Shown in pieces: positions 10,401-17,282 of a DNA stretch of 64,000 bases. The first letter of the stretch is position 1; the number at the start of each line of letters is the position of its first letter. The DNA lies in contig NZ_BKZW01000001.1 in assembly GCF_008974265.1 (NCBI RefSeq), positions 2,046,001-2,110,000 on the forward strand, in the 5' to 3' direction. The notes beneath the pieces were generated by a model. It ran no database searches. It was not told the DNA's origin and saw nothing but the letters and a program-made list of their open reading frames with translations. The stretch is from Dictyobacter vulcani. GTDB taxonomy: Bacteria; Chloroflexota; Ktedonobacteria; Ktedonobacterales; Ktedonobacteraceae. The translations under genes were made by a program, and so were the position numbers.

Positions 10401-10713
10401 AAGCATTACCTGCACCCGCTGATGCCGAAGGAGTTCGTGCCGAACGCGCTGAACGCGCTGAGGCACTTTTTTTGCCTGTACTGGCACCAGCATTTTGTCG
10501 GCCGCGCGCAGCTTGTCTGGGCGCTGCAGCACCTCCACTATTACGAGAACCTGATCTCGGTGAAGATGAATTTGAGCGCTGTTCGACCCGTTGCGAACTT
10601 ATCGAACCTTGTCCCCCAACAGCCCGGCTAGCGCGCGAGTAGCCACGATCGAGGCTGGGCACTACTCTATCGCCTTTACGCCTCGCCTCTTGTTTGCGGT
10701 CGCTGCCTGCCAT
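7450..10713 (-). CDS. ftsK: DNA translocase FtsK/SpoIIIE
   Basis: A 1087-residue septal DNA pump that clears chromosome DNA from the division site using ATP. Order: a basic Ser/Arg-rich N-terminus (~1-110), four membrane helices (~120-275), a long acidic and Pro-rich linker (~280-560, with an uninterrupted poly-Glu stretch), then the motor. The motor has Walker A GATGAGKS at about 705 and a Walker B region VIIIDELADLM at about 815. The C-terminal winged-helix gamma domain (LLQRRLKVGYSRAARLID) normally reads polarity sequences. All parts are intact. The start ATG has an AGGAGGG ribosome site. The gene is alone between its own promoter region and a terminator. Confidence 0.97.
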   Translation of the reverse strand: MAGSDRKQEARRKGDRVVPSLDRGYSRASRAVGGQGSISSQRVEQRSNSSSPRSGSRNSGGAAAPRQAARGRQNAGASTGKKSASARSARSARTPSASAGAGNASIFQFILDRWNSLSPNQQQRISSSLLLVLSLLLFASLTVLSAAPIWSNIGKFFLTFLGWSAYVLGFGFVMFAVTRLYESLRNEKLMRGSMVLGLIVMCLLVLLESRLIMGPQTAGVLADLLAMPFSGWPPAVGHVLVIGLILVVTIFTFRITFAHVLMVYQFIERIIGDVPRGAEEEEEEEEAPSRFLGQRPQFSRYSSSRAALDDSQDFDEPEEELELPPAPPRRQAASRAGKQPASMPSRAARPQPVAAPLVDEEIYYDDGFNSYDDYSDKTIAIEPEEYGYEDENFYFDDEDPMNDINLHKQQISLVPRGVHDPQPLDITDHTGATRGARQQPLAFRDETIVDDDLVLQPPIDDEPLLLEPMPRSEPPSVRPVRQVNPDIVRTPTPALKPAVLNNNSKVAKAVSNANLQNIKSSWQLPKMEVLQVPDNAKQQLFGEDTESLAKLIQDTLRSFRVEAEVREEDISIGPTIIRFGIRPTGRPQMVIDENSGKMVPVRDSSGQIMYETRTRVSRIMALQNDLALVLEAKTIRMEAPVPGRPYVGVEIPNKNSRLVTLREVLESKEYGAARIKSKLSIGLGKDVAGLVRVGDLAKMPHLLIAGATGAGKSVMINAIIASILMQATPDDVRLLMVDPKMVELNMYNGIPHLLSPVVVEVEKVVSLLKNAIAEMERRYRLFSQLGVRNLDGYRKLRAQKQAQGDISLNNLPAIVIIIDELADLMMAAPEEVEGMICRLAQLARATGIHLVVATQRPSVDVITGLIKANIPTRISFMVSSAVDSRTIIDMGGAERLLGRGDMLYLPADAGRPERIQGAFLSDDEAQRLADFWRQQIIQHALELGVDPDAVQRQSEVEPGWELKVEQHDEFELEDELLDRAEDVVREQGRASISLLQRRLKVGYSRAARLIDLLEQRGIIGQSVDGGRAREVYDHGQRGGGDGHSMADEADDIMAEEKARNDFLRSQASRFQPGAGSRAPIDDEDEIE

Positions 10714-10752
10714 GTTGCTGGTTCCCTCCTTTTCTAAGAGTCAGACAAGAGT

Positions 10753-10781
10753 ATAATAGCGCAGATGTTCCATAGGCGCAA
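10753..10781 (-). promoter_or_regulatory. Candidate ftsK promoter
   Basis: On the minus strand TTGCGC (10776-10781) and TATTAT (10753-10758) are 17 bases apart. Transcription would start about 33 bases before the ftsK ATG, leaving room for its ribosome site. The -10 box is good; the -35 box matches the consensus only in its TTG half. Confidence 0.4.
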
Positions 10782-10782
10782 T

Positions 10783-11110
10783 AGCGAATAGCTCGCACGT
10801 TCAATAGCAGAAATATGTAAAATCTATCTAGAGTGTATATCGATATTTCCAAAGCGAATAACCTATAAGCCTTTTCTAACATATGCGGGATCTACTACCA
10901 GGACTCACACATAATTTTTTTTGTTGGTGTGTTATTGTAATTAACTCTTATATATATACGAAAAACAGACGGAGTTCGGTAAGTATTTGCCTACCATATG
11001 GCAATATCCTATTATAAAAGCTTTCCCCAGACATAATATAACACCCAATGACCTTTGTCTGTATCGATAGCCCGACAACAAGGCTATTTCATGCGCCTTT
11101 TTGCGCGAGC
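10783..11110. other. Gene-free stretch between RNase J and ftsK
   Basis: AT-rich DNA with no credible coding frame. It includes a TATA-rich run near 10950, a small inverted repeat of TAGCC/GGCTA around 11069-11087, and a short GCGC/GCGC hairpin near 11094. Nothing beyond likely promoter DNA for ftsK was recognised. Confidence 0.5.
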
Positions 11111-11161
11111 AAGACAAAGAAAAGAGGATGGAGTTGTTTTCCATCCTCTTTTCTTTGTCTT
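11111..11161 (-). terminator. Long stem-loop terminator of the RNase J gene
   Basis: A perfect 21-bp inverted repeat (11111-11131 with 11141-11161) with a 9-nt loop, located 8 bases beyond the RNase J stop codon. The descending arm on the minus strand is rich in T, which can substitute for a U-run. Stem length well above a usual terminator could also give the transcript a very stable 3' end. Confidence 0.75.
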
Positions 11162-11168
11162 TGTAAAT

Positions 11169-12839
11169 TTATACTTCCATGACCATGGGTAAAATCATTG
11201 GACGACGGCGAGTTTGTTCGTAGAGGAACTCGCTGAGTGTGTGTTTGATCTTGTCTTTGACGAAGGACCAGTCAGAGCCACCGTGTCCGCGCTGCTCAAT
11301 GTGATGGAAGGCATCCAGTACACGTAAGCGAGCGCTCTCCAGCAGTTCTTCAGAGTCACGCATATAGACAAAACCACGGGAGACGATATCGGGTCCTGCC
11401 AGAGGTTCTCCGGTCTCTTTGTCGATGGTAAGAACGACCATCAGAATGCCGTCTTGCGATAACACTTTGCGGTCACGCAATACGATCTGGCCAACGTCGC
11501 CAACACTGAGTCCATCGACGAAGACATTGCCTGATGAAACATGCTCTTTCAGCTTAATGCCATCTTCGGTGACTTCAACGATGTCTCCATCCTCGGCCAC
11601 GACGATGTTTTCCTCTGGAATACCCAGCGAATAGGCCAGTTTAGCATGAAGCACCAGTTGACGATATTCACCATGAACGGGTACAAAGAAGCGTGGGCGC
11701 AACAGGCTGAGCATGAGTTTTAGCTCTTCCTGCGCACCATGGCCAGAGACGTGGACGTTTGAGATGCCCTGGTAATATACCTCGGCACCCTGGCGGAATA
11801 AGCTATTAATGGTGCGATGGACCATCTTTTCATTGCCCGGCACCGGAGTGGCGGATAAAATGACGGAGTCGCCCCGCTGGATGCGAATCTGACGATGATC
11901 CTGGTTAGCGATACGGGTCAGGGCCGAGGTTGGCTCGCCCTGGCTACCGGTACACATAATCACGATCTGATCCGGATTGAACTTGTTAATGTCTTCAGGA
12001 CGAATTAACATACCCTTCGGCATGGTTAAGTAGCCCAGTTCAATCGCCATCTGAACGTTGTTCTGCATACTACGGCCGACAAACGCCACAAAACGTTCGT
12101 AGCGCTGAGCGGTATCAATCACCTGCTGTACCCGTGAGATCAGCGAAGCAAAGGTGGCAATTAAGATGCGGCCCGGCGCGTTCGCAAAGATCTTATCAAA
12201 GGAGTCATTGATGACTCGCTCTGATGGGGTGTATCCAGGTGACTCAACACGAGTACTGTCGCCCATCATGACCAGCACACCATCGTTGCCGATTTTTCCG
12301 AGCAGACCGAGATCGGCTGGTTTGCCATCGACTGGCGTGTAGTCAAATTTGTAGTCGCCCGTATGCACCACTTTACCGATAGGCGTTTGAATGACAATTC
12401 CAACCGCATCAGGAATACTGTGGTTGACGCGGAAGAAGTCAGCCGAGCAGATACCAAGATCTACATGGTCTCCAGGAGCAATCGCAGTCACGGATACTTT
12501 ATCAAGTAACCGATGCTCTTTCAATTTGACATTGATCAGCCCTTGTGTCAGGCGAGTTGCGTAAATGGGGGGGAAATCAAGCATCGGCAAAACATATGGA
12601 AGGGCACCGACGTGGTCTTCGTGACCATGAGTAATCAGAATAGCGCGGATACGATCTTTTTTGTCCATCAGATAGGTTGTATCTGGGATAACCAGGTCGA
12701 CACCAAACATTTCTTCATCGGGGAACATGACCCCTACATCCACAATAATAATATCGTTTCCGTACTCAACGACCATCATATTTTTGCCAACTTCTCCCAA
12801 TCCACCAAGGGGGATAAGTCGAACTTTTTCTGTTGTCAA
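11169..12839 (-). CDS. rnj: Ribonuclease J (metallo-beta-lactamase/beta-CASP)
   Basis: A 556-residue 5'-3' exo- and endoribonuclease acting in mRNA decay and rRNA maturation in bacteria that use RNase J. The metal-binding motif HGHEDH lies at residues 71-76, with the further ligands in HTGDYKFDY and the beta-CASP region GDSTRVESPGYTPSE. Length and domain order match the family through the C-terminal domain. The start is a TTG at 12839; an AGGAGG site 11 bases upstream and the conserved N-terminus (VRLIPLGGLGEVGKN) support it. A perfect 15-bp palindrome lies in its promoter region. There is a single copy in this window. Confidence 0.96.
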   Translation of the reverse strand: MTTEKVRLIPLGGLGEVGKNMMVVEYGNDIIIVDVGVMFPDEEMFGVDLVIPDTTYLMDKKDRIRAILITHGHEDHVGALPYVLPMLDFPPIYATRLTQGLINVKLKEHRLLDKVSVTAIAPGDHVDLGICSADFFRVNHSIPDAVGIVIQTPIGKVVHTGDYKFDYTPVDGKPADLGLLGKIGNDGVLVMMGDSTRVESPGYTPSERVINDSFDKIFANAPGRILIATFASLISRVQQVIDTAQRYERFVAFVGRSMQNNVQMAIELGYLTMPKGMLIRPEDINKFNPDQIVIMCTGSQGEPTSALTRIANQDHRQIRIQRGDSVILSATPVPGNEKMVHRTINSLFRQGAEVYYQGISNVHVSGHGAQEELKLMLSLLRPRFFVPVHGEYRQLVLHAKLAYSLGIPEENIVVAEDGDIVEVTEDGIKLKEHVSSGNVFVDGLSVGDVGQIVLRDRKVLSQDGILMVVLTIDKETGEPLAGPDIVSRGFVYMRDSEELLESARLRVLDAFHHIEQRGHGGSDWSFVKDKIKHTLSEFLYEQTRRRPMILPMVMEV

Positions 12840-12859
12840 GGTATAAACAACCTCCTACC

Positions 12860-12883
12860 TATAATATAATGCACAATGTGCAT
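12860..12883 (-). promoter_or_regulatory. Palindromic operator at the RNase J promoter
   Basis: ATGCACA-a-TGTGCAT (12869-12883) is a perfect inverted repeat with a one-base centre. Directly downstream of it on the minus strand is a TATATT/TATTAT -10-like sequence (12860-12868), so the palindrome occupies the usual spacer between -35 and -10. No good -35 box is visible, which would fit a promoter that relies on an activator bound here, or a repressor site. Confidence 0.5.
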
Positions 12884-13032
12884 GGGTTTGCGGTAATTTT
12901 TATATCTATCTCCACTCCTGCCTCTACCACAGGAGTAAAAGCCAAATTCAGGCAATAGTTTGCCATTTAGAGTGTATCATACCAGAGTAAGATGGCACAA
13001 GGGAATTGTTTTTATTCTCAGATTTTTCCAAT

Positions 13033-13069
13033 GCTCATTTTTTGCCGCCGCAGGTGGCAAAAAATGAGC
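13033..13069. terminator. Perfect stem-loop in the 12.84-13.2 kb gap
   Basis: A 14-bp perfect stem (13033-13046 with 13056-13069) with a 9-nt loop. The arms contain runs of T/A, so it could end transcription in either direction. It lies between the RNase J gene and the operon whose last gene stops at 13215. The rest of this 375-base gap shows no gene. Confidence 0.5.
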
Positions 13070-13165
13070 GATTTGTCTTACCGGCAGCGCTGGGTTCTCT
13101 ATATTAGAACAATTGGGCTGCTGTTTTTATGCCATGAGTTTTCTGGTTGCGATAGTTCTTTGTTA

Positions 13166-13197
13166 GCAGGACTGCGACAACCAGTGCGCAGTCCTGC
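13166..13197 (-). terminator. Stem-loop after the cca-pld operon
   Basis: An 11-bp perfect stem (13166-13176 with 13187-13197) with a 10-nt loop, 18 bases past the stop codon of the 165-residue tail-anchored protein. There is no strong U-run. Confidence 0.55.
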
Positions 13198-13214
13198 GGG
13201 TTATAGACTGAGTA

Positions 13215-13712
13215 TTAGTGTCCGGTGGCGCGTAAGATGGCAAAAATGGCGATCACTGCAATGAGGATAATGGCCACGGCGGCAATCATCCAGTAGACGC
13301 GACGGGGACTGGTATCGATTTTTCCACCGGGGAGCGTCCTTTTGACGTGGGAAAGCTGTTCCTGGCGGCGCTGTTTCAGGCGATCCATGCGTTTCTTGCG
13401 CTGATTCTGGGCATTCTGGGCACGGTCGTTTTCGTCTTCATAGCCCATGCGCTCCATACGACGACGCATATCTCTATTTTGGCTTTCGTATTGCTGCTGC
13501 TGCTGATTACTACTTTCAGCAATTTGTTTGGGCTGCGTTGATTTCGCTCCCGGTACGGCAGTCCCACCAATGGCGGAGCGGTTACCTTTGCTACCACTAC
13601 GCTGGTTTTTACGGGAAGGGGAAGGAGTGGTGCCTCCAACCATCTGTGAAATAGGTTGCTGCTTGCTCGTTCCCGACCCCTGCTTGCCTCGCGGTGTGTT
13701 CTCTTTTGCCAT
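13215..13712 (-). CDS. Small hydrophilic protein with C-terminal membrane helix (unknown)
   Basis: Not recognised as a named family. The 165-residue product has a disordered, Gly/Ser/Gln/Lys-rich first half (about 1-75), a charged helical Arg/Gln/Glu stretch (~75-130), then one membrane helix at the very C-terminus (IAAVAIILIAVIAIFAIL). This is a tail-anchored layout. The ATG at 13712 has an AAAGAGGT site at good spacing. It starts 43 bases after the phospholipase-D-like gene stops, on the same strand, so it is probably the third gene of that operon. Its job cannot be inferred from the sequence. Confidence 0.8.
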   Translation of the reverse strand: MAKENTPRGKQGSGTSKQQPISQMVGGTTPSPSRKNQRSGSKGNRSAIGGTAVPGAKSTQPKQIAESSNQQQQQYESQNRDMRRRMERMGYEDENDRAQNAQNQRKKRMDRLKQRRQEQLSHVKRTLPGGKIDTSPRRVYWMIAAVAIILIAVIAIFAILRATGH

Positions 13713-13755
13713 ATGAAAAACCTCTTTTCTGCTCTTGGATTGGATGTGTCGGCTG

Positions 13756-15579
13756 CTAGGGTGCCGAGATCTCTTCTATGGTTTGCTCGTCAGAGGTATC
13801 ATCTTCAGAGCTTTGCTTGTCAAAAGGGACATCATTATCATTGAGATGGTCTAACCATCCACTGCCAGCGTCTACGGATATATCATATTCCTGGGCTAAA
13901 TCACGGCGGATGTATGGAACAATATGCCCTGAGAGTAAACGCCGCTCTTTAATGGACTGCAGATTTGTCTGTGCCTGCTGCCTGAGCACATTCATGGCCG
14001 CTTCTGGTTCTCCGAGAAGGCGCTCCAGGCGCTGCCACTCCTGCTGCAGACCCTGATCCATGCTCTGCATATGTGAGGTGGGATCGGTCCGTCCCATGGT
14101 CTCAACCACACGGAAAAGCGTGTCTTCATCGGCCAGACCCAGGTGCTCGGCCTGCAACAGGATACGCAAGCCACGCGCCATGGTTGGATGCTGCAAAGCG
14201 ACATTGATCTCTGCGTCGTCGCGCATGCCGCGATTATTGAGATTGGCCGATCCAATCGTCACCCATTGATCATCTACAATAGCAACTTTAGCATGAATAT
14301 AAATAGGACGATAATACACAGCCTCGTCCTTCTGTACAGAGGTTGCCAGTGTGTATACTTGCAGTTTGCCTGCCTCGACCGCCTCGGGAGCAAGTTCCCA
14401 GAGAAATTTAAGGCCGTCATCGGTAAAGTCACGGCCAACATTCGGATTGTCTGGCAACAACATCGTCACAGTCACCCCGCGATTAAGAGCATCGGCCAGG
14501 GATGTAAAAAGTTGCTCCATAACTTCGGTCGGCAGACTGACCAGGGGCGTCTCTAATCCAAGAAAGGTACGACGCCAGAAATATTGGTTTTCTAAATAAA
14601 TTGAGCGTTGAGCCTGCGCAAAGGCGCGCTGATATGCATCCAGTATGGTCGAGATACCATCCTCAAGTGCAAAGGCATACGTGTTACGAGGAATGGTGCG
14701 TACAACCTGCATCTGAATCTTCTCTACCTGAGTATCTGCCTGATGTTCCTGTGGGGATGAAGGTTGTAACAACTCGGTAAAGGCGGCATCGCGCCGAATA
14801 TGCAACGCATTCCAGCGCTGGCAAAAATTGGCCTCAACATCCGCTACGGCTGGTCCCTCAAAGGTGATATGCATATCATGCCAACCATACGCGAGTTTGC
14901 CATTCTTACCCACACGCAAGACATTATCATATACATGACCTTTGGTATCCCAGCGATCATGGTTACCATCTGGTTCAGCCATCAGGTCGATGCCACCCAC
15001 AAAAGCGAACTGACCATCTACGGTGATGGCTTTCTGGTGTAGTGAAGCAATAGGATGCTCGATGGTCAGTTGACTATCATCAAGGACACACTGGACGCCA
15101 ACCGCATCCAGCGTCTCTTTCACTTGTTTGGTGCCGGCTTGAAAAGGTACCTTGAGCGTATCCCAGAGTAATATGCGTACATCTACACCCTTAGAAACGG
15201 CATACCCAAGTACGTTGACGACACTCAACACTTCACATTTTTGCCAGAATTGTAAATCAGCCTCTGACAGGCCTTTATCTCGTAACCAGGAAAGGAGCAC
15301 CTCTTGCTCAGGACTTCCATCCGCACCAGCGCGGTGGTGTTTTCCTCGGACCATTGGCAACTCGGGGGTTAAACCCCAACTTGCAATATAAATGGTCTCC
15401 TTCGCACTTAGAAATCGATGGCACATTTCCAGCATGGTCATGCGGCCATCAATTAAAAAGGCCAGGCGTTGCATTTCGCGGACCGGAAAGTCCGTTGGCG
15501 TCCACCATTCAGAATTAGTTACGAAATCCTTTTCTACACACATAAGCTCATTATCAACTTTCGCTTTACGACTGTTCAC
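13756..15579 (-). CDS. Phospholipase D-like protein with two HKD motifs
   Basis: A 607-residue PLD-superfamily enzyme. Both catalytic motifs are present: HQKAITVDG at about residue 185 and HAKVAIVDD at about 429, each followed by the usual Gly/Ser-Asn segment (GSANLNNR after the second). Two motifs in one chain form one active site for phosphodiester transfer. Candidate substrates are phospholipids, cardiolipin synthesis or nucleic acid. No signal peptide or membrane helix is seen, unlike classical cardiolipin synthases, so it may be soluble. The GTG at 15579 overlaps the last codons of the CCA gene by 14 bases; an ATG at 15543 is an alternative start. Its acidic C-terminal tail is unusual. 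Confidence 0.9.
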   Translation of the reverse strand: MNSRKAKVDNELMCVEKDFVTNSEWWTPTDFPVREMQRLAFLIDGRMTMLEMCHRFLSAKETIYIASWGLTPELPMVRGKHHRAGADGSPEQEVLLSWLRDKGLSEADLQFWQKCEVLSVVNVLGYAVSKGVDVRILLWDTLKVPFQAGTKQVKETLDAVGVQCVLDDSQLTIEHPIASLHQKAITVDGQFAFVGGIDLMAEPDGNHDRWDTKGHVYDNVLRVGKNGKLAYGWHDMHITFEGPAVADVEANFCQRWNALHIRRDAAFTELLQPSSPQEHQADTQVEKIQMQVVRTIPRNTYAFALEDGISTILDAYQRAFAQAQRSIYLENQYFWRRTFLGLETPLVSLPTEVMEQLFTSLADALNRGVTVTMLLPDNPNVGRDFTDDGLKFLWELAPEAVEAGKLQVYTLATSVQKDEAVYYRPIYIHAKVAIVDDQWVTIGSANLNNRGMRDDAEINVALQHPTMARGLRILLQAEHLGLADEDTLFRVVETMGRTDPTSHMQSMDQGLQQEWQRLERLLGEPEAAMNVLRQQAQTNLQSIKERRLLSGHIVPYIRRDLAQEYDISVDAGSGWLDHLNDNDVPFDKQSSEDDTSDEQTIEEISAP

Positions 15580-16933
15580 TCATCATGTGTCTGGCAATTC
15601 TGGTCGCTTCCTCTTTATCATCGGAAGCCAGTTCGCCATCAATAACCAGGCCCAGTAGATGCTCCTTCAATGGTCGCAACCAGGGTCCGGGACCACGGCC
15701 AAACATTTCCATGAGTTCGTTTCCATCCAATGGGCTCTTGATAGGAACACGCTTTGCCTCTTCGCTGAGATGCTGGCAACGTTCTGAAAGCTCCTGGACG
15801 CGCGCGGCTGCCCGATTGACTTTGTCCGCGCGATAACTGGTAATATCTGCCCGCGAAAGATCCAACAGATCTGGTAAGACGTCTCCGCTGTCGAGCATCA
15901 AACGGCGAACCGCTCCATCCGTCCAATCCGATGTATAAGCGTTGGCGCGCATATGCAGTTTGACTACCTGCGAGACATGCTGGATGAACTCACGATCGAA
16001 GTGCAGGTGCTTCAGAATGTCACGTGCCATATAGGCCCCGACATCTTCATGCCCAAAAAAATGAATCTTATTGTCCTCAACGCTCTTGGTGCGCGGCTTG
16101 GCAATATCGTGCAATAAAGCTCCCCAGCGGGCCACGGGTCGCGGTGAAGAACGCTCAACCACGCGTAAAACATGGGCATAGATATCTTTGGTGGATTTGC
16201 CGGTCGTCGCCTTCTGACTGACTCCCCGCAACTCAAGCACCTCAGGAATAATCCATGCCATCAAGCCAAGCTCAACCAGGAGATCGAGCCCCTTGGCGGG
16301 ATGGTCAGACAATAATAATTTATTCATCTCATCGCGAATACGCTCGCGGCTAATCTTTTGCAGATTACTGGCTTTGCGCACAATCGCGGCCCGCGTCCCG
16401 GCTTCGATCTCAAAATCAAGCTGGGCGGCAAAACGGATCGCGCGTAACAGGCGTAATGGATCTTCATCGAAGCGCTTATCAGGCTCATTGCCAACGGCAC
16501 GCAGAATATGATTCTCAAGATCCTGTCGCCCATTGAACAGATCGTGAATACGTTCGCTTAAAGGGTCCCGCGCCAGAGCATTGATCGTGAAATCCCGCCG
16601 CGCGAGATCCTCTTCCAGGCTATCACCAAAACAGACCTCAGGTTTACGGGAATCAGGATTGTAGCGTTCGGAGCGAAATGTCGTGATTTCAATGATGCTG
16701 TCATCATAGTGGAGACGCACGGTGCCAAACCGCTCTCCTACCAGGACAACGGCGGTTGGGTGTGTTGGGGCAACAAGGCGCTTGATCTCTTCGGGCCTGG
16801 CATCTGTGGCCAGGTCACCATCGCTGGATTGACCGCGCAAGAGCAGGCCGTCGCGTACTGTCCCACCAACTATATAAAGTTGTTTCTGCTGAGCGTGAAA
16901 GGTTTCCGCCAGCATTTTAATAATATCAAGCAT
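15566..16933 (-). CDS. cca: CCA tRNA nucleotidyltransferase / poly(A) polymerase family
   Basis: A 455-residue class II nucleotidyltransferase that adds or repairs the CCA end of tRNA, or adds poly(A). The motifs are seen in order: GGTVRD (residues ~23-28), the metal-binding DGD in SDGDLATD, RRDFTINAL, and DPLRLLRAIRFAAQLDFE. Beyond these an HD domain is marked by LLHDIAKPRT. HD domains are common in CCA enzymes and in some split CCA/A-adding pairs, so exact specificity is not settled. The frame extends to a GTG at 16993; the ATG at 16933 matches the usual family N-terminus better, but neither has a strong ribosome site. It is followed by the overlapping PLD-like gene. Confidence 0.92.
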   Translation of the reverse strand: MLDIIKMLAETFHAQQKQLYIVGGTVRDGLLLRGQSSDGDLATDARPEEIKRLVAPTHPTAVVLVGERFGTVRLHYDDSIIEITTFRSERYNPDSRKPEVCFGDSLEEDLARRDFTINALARDPLSERIHDLFNGRQDLENHILRAVGNEPDKRFDEDPLRLLRAIRFAAQLDFEIEAGTRAAIVRKASNLQKISRERIRDEMNKLLLSDHPAKGLDLLVELGLMAWIIPEVLELRGVSQKATTGKSTKDIYAHVLRVVERSSPRPVARWGALLHDIAKPRTKSVEDNKIHFFGHEDVGAYMARDILKHLHFDREFIQHVSQVVKLHMRANAYTSDWTDGAVRRLMLDSGDVLPDLLDLSRADITSYRADKVNRAAARVQELSERCQHLSEEAKRVPIKSPLDGNELMEMFGRGPGPWLRPLKEHLLGLVIDGELASDDKEEATRIARHMMSEQS

Positions 16934-17111
16934 ACTAAAATCTATGTATCCGCTTCGTTTCGTTCGTAACTGCTGTGCCTGTTTTAATGACACAGGTAGC
17001 TACGGTCTTAAATTGGACATGGTAATAATCCCATCGCAAATCTTACAATGGGACTATTGTATCATGTTCAGATAGCTTCTTTAAAGTGGTCAGGAAAAAG
17101 AAACACGACAT

Positions 17112-17269
17112 GTAGGTTCGACCCTTGCGGTCGATTACCTCGTCTCATTGACAAGGACCAACCGGGATACGATATTTTCACCTGATGGCGTTCCTGTTCG
17201 CGAACATCCTTCGTATTGAGGCGAATGGTTTCGTGATGGAACACAATCGACCGCAAAGGTCGAACCTAC
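17112..17269. repeat. MITE-like element with 25-bp terminal inverted repeats
   Basis: The two ends (17112-17136 and 17245-17269) are inverted repeats matching at 24 of 25 positions. They begin with GTAGGTTCGACC, the same core as the palindrome at 49260-49340. The 158-bp element has no coding frame and lies between ppk and the CCA gene. It contains an internal palindrome, TGTTCGCGAACA. A small non-autonomous mobile element or a REP-type structured repeat is likely. Confidence 0.7.
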
Positions 17270-17282
17270 GATAGGCCATGCT

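Noticed and set aside
13166..13197. Possible small RNA gene in the 13.0-13.2 kb gap based on two hairpins
   Set aside because: Hairpins are explained as terminators for flanking genes; no promoter was found to drive a separate transcript.
17196..17209. TGTTCGCGAACA palindrome as a LexA/SOS box (also near 33051)
   Set aside because: The known gram-positive SOS box has GAAC-N4-GTTC, not GTTC-GC-GAAC, and one copy lies inside a repeat element.
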